Assembly: GCF_004335995.1 (NCBI RefSeq)
Contig: NZ_PSZP01000004.1
Span: 1 to 53,391, forward strand
Direction of reading: 5' to 3'
DNA: 53,391 nt
Origin: Mycoplasma todarodis
Lineage (GTDB): Bacteria; Bacillota_I; Bacilli_A; Mycoplasmatales; Metamycoplasmataceae
The notes under the pieces: generated by a model
Told to the model about the DNA's origin: nothing
The model's input: the letters and a program-made list of their open reading frames with translations, nothing else
Database searches by the model: none
Program-made: the position numbers and the translations under genes
Part shown: positions 52,019 to 53,391 of the stretch, in pieces
Layout of the letters: the number at the start of each line of letters is the position of its first letter
Position numbering within the stretch: the stretch's first letter is position 1

Positions 52019-52871
52019 AAAATTCACTTCCTTTTAAAAACTCTTTGTATGGTAACGCTTTTTTTCCAGGCGCTTGTAATTCAGTTATGTAAATTGAACC
52101 ATCTTTCACTTTAAACTCAATACCCTCTTGATTATTTGAGTAATTAAGAATTTTGAACTTTTTACCATCCCTCATAATGAAAGCTCCCGGGAAAGGATTG
52201 AATGCTTTAATCATTCTTTGTGATTCGAATATTGTTTTTTCACTAGTTATTTCGCATTCTTCTTTTGTTATCTTAGGTGAGAATGAAACTTCTTCTTTTG
52301 CTTGTGGATATCTATTGAACAATCCTTTTTCAATATTATTTAATCATTCTGTAATATGATCCGCTGCAATCATGGATAAAATACCAAACATTAATCCTGT
52401 TGTATAGCCCTCTTCAATAGGTGTTGATGCTTTGAATATCATATCTCCTGCATCCATCTCTTTAACCATGTACATTAATGTAATTCCAGTTTCTTCATCT
52501 CCATTTAAAATAGAATAATGAATAGGAGCTGCACCCCTATACTTAGGTAAAAGTGATCCGTGAATATTCAATGCCGCTATTTTAGGTAAATCCAATATTC
52601 TTTGGGGTATATATTGTCCATATGCACAAGTTAATAAGATATCAAAGTCCATATCTTTTAACTCTTCATAAATTTCCGAAATCTTTTCAGGTTGAAATGT
52701 TTTAATTCCATATCTTTTTGCTAATTGTTTAACTGGTGTTTCGATGACCTTTTGCCCTCTCCCTTTCGGTCTATCTGGTTGTGTTATAATTCCGACTACA
52801 TCAAAATGATTGATGACTTCTTCAAATGATCTTACTGAGAATTCAGGTGTTCCTGCTAATATTATTTTCAT
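52017..52871 (-). CDS. fmt: Methionyl-tRNA formyltransferase
   Basis: 284 residues, slightly short (family about 310) because of a compact C-terminal tRNA-binding domain. Begins MKIILAGTPEFSVRSFE. Catalytic region NIHGSLLPKYRGAAPIHYSI (Asn and His) and MYMVKEMDAGDMI (Asp) are intact. It formylates initiator Met-tRNA with 10-formyl-THF, made by the fhs product at 9.4 kb. The ATG at 52871 lies 6 nt from TATAAT and has no SD; a longer in-frame start would lie upstream of the promoter. def is not adjacent. Confidence 0.95.
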
Positions 52872-52877
52872 AGATAA

Positions 52878-52883
52878 ATTATA
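52878..52883 (-). promoter_or_regulatory. -10 box of fmt, leaderless layout
   Basis: TATAAT ends 6 nt before the ATG; no SD. Confidence 0.6.
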
Positions 52884-52926
52884 GCAAGTGTTTTGAAAAA
52901 CATTGTGTAAAATATTAAAGTTTTTA

Positions 52927-52953
52927 ATAAAAAAACAATCCATTTTGGATTGT
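52927..52953 (-). terminator. Terminator of the coiled-coil repeat gene
   Basis: ACAATCCA / TGGATTGT arms (52935-52942, 52946-52953), 3-nt loop, minus-strand T-run. Confidence 0.8.
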
Positions 52954-52960
52954 AATTTAA

Positions 52961-53391
52961 TTAATACATGTTTGCTATTGAATTATTTAAATCATTTGAA
53001 TAAGAATTAATACCACCTATGATTTTTTTAGCTTCTGAATTTATTTCAATGATAGTTTTTGATTTTAATTCAACTTTAATATTTTTACTTCTTTTTATAG
53101 CAGCTTCTCAATCTTTTCTATATTTCTCAACTACTTCAGTACTGTGAGAATTAGCTTCGATTATGTTTGCTACACTTGCTAGCATTTCTTTAATTGCAAA
53201 TATTGTAAGTTTTAAGTCGTTAATCAAATTAGCGTTAGCATCAAGTTTAGCATGCGCATCTTTTGTTGTTGCTTTAGCGGTATTAAGAGCTGTTGTAGCT
53301 GCTTTGTTTGCTTTATCTAAGTCACTGATTGTTTTAGTGTTAGCGTCAAGTTTAGCTTGTGCAGCTTTTGTTGTTGCTTTAGCAGTATTAA
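52961..53391 (-). CDS. Coiled-coil repeat protein, C-terminal part (partial)
   Basis: The last 142 residues are visible; the 5' end lies beyond the window. A 35-residue (105-nt) unit repeats at the right edge: TALNTAKATTKxAxAKLDAN, followed by a TISDLDKANKAA-type stretch, in almost two copies. It is rich in Ala, Lys, Thr and Asp, and helical. The C-terminus (IINSEAKKIIGG-like; NSYSNDLNNSIANMY) has no membrane anchor or sorting motif. Such repeats in mollicutes are often surface or cytoskeletal and vary in copy number by slippage; function unknown here. Confidence 0.75.

Overview
The window is chromosomal DNA of a Mollicute of the Mycoplasmatales/Entomoplasmatales type. It is very A+T-rich, and UGA must be read as tryptophan: almost every long gene is interrupted by in-frame UGA at positions where the protein family has Trp (ParC, LepA, Fmt, PepF, the GH13 and GH65 enzymes). 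All coding calls here use that code. Lipoprotein signal peptides, minimal salvage pathways and a 5S-like locus apart from 16S/23S also fit; I would guess a Mycoplasma (hominis-like) lineage but cannot name a species. I saw no tRNA, IS element, phage gene or CRISPR array.

Layout. 1-9.3 kb: partial ABC-F ATPase (-), then a mostly plus-strand housekeeping block: parC, azoR, a YqeG-type HAD phosphatase, nadD fused to a YqeK-like HD domain, mtnN, two small minus-strand unknowns, rnhB, pepF. 9.4-13.4 kb (-): fhs, then a purine operon (NCS2 permease, hpt) behind a guanine-type riboswitch with a transcription terminator. 13.5-31.4 kb: an alpha-glucan locus with beta-phosphoglucomutase, GH65 phosphorylase, alpha-glucosidase, MalK/MalG/MalF, a 4-TM accessory protein, a binding lipoprotein, pullulanase, a neopullulanase-like GH13, a GntR regulator and a divergent second GH13. 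The parts make a full route: bind and import maltodextrin, debranch and trim it, phosphorolyse maltose, and convert beta-glucose-1-P to glucose-6-P.

31.5-43.4 kb: an ABC exporter pair, a PncA-like protein lacking two catalytic residues behind a structured leader, a Cof HAD phosphatase, a small membrane protein missed by standard-code ORF calling, a phosphodiesterase-like lipoprotein, another lipoprotein, an ABC ATPase with large permease, and two coupled YhgE/ABC-2-like membrane proteins. 43.5-53.4 kb (-): a 5S rRNA-like sequence with an aberrant 5' arm, a DMT transporter, YneF, a coupled pair (winged-helix protein plus 4-TM protein) behind a direct-repeat array, an MFS transporter, lepA, a 641-aa SHOCT membrane protein, fmt, and the C-terminus of a 35-residue-repeat coiled-coil protein.

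Gene expression layout is striking. About 15 promoters have TATAAT only 6-10 nt before the ATG and no Shine-Dalgarno, so those mRNAs should be leaderless or nearly so. Other genes use strong SDs or stop/start overlaps (TAATG, or 8-nt overlaps). Terminator hairpins often contain the stop codon and abut the next -10 box, so whole gene junctions fit in 24-30 bp.
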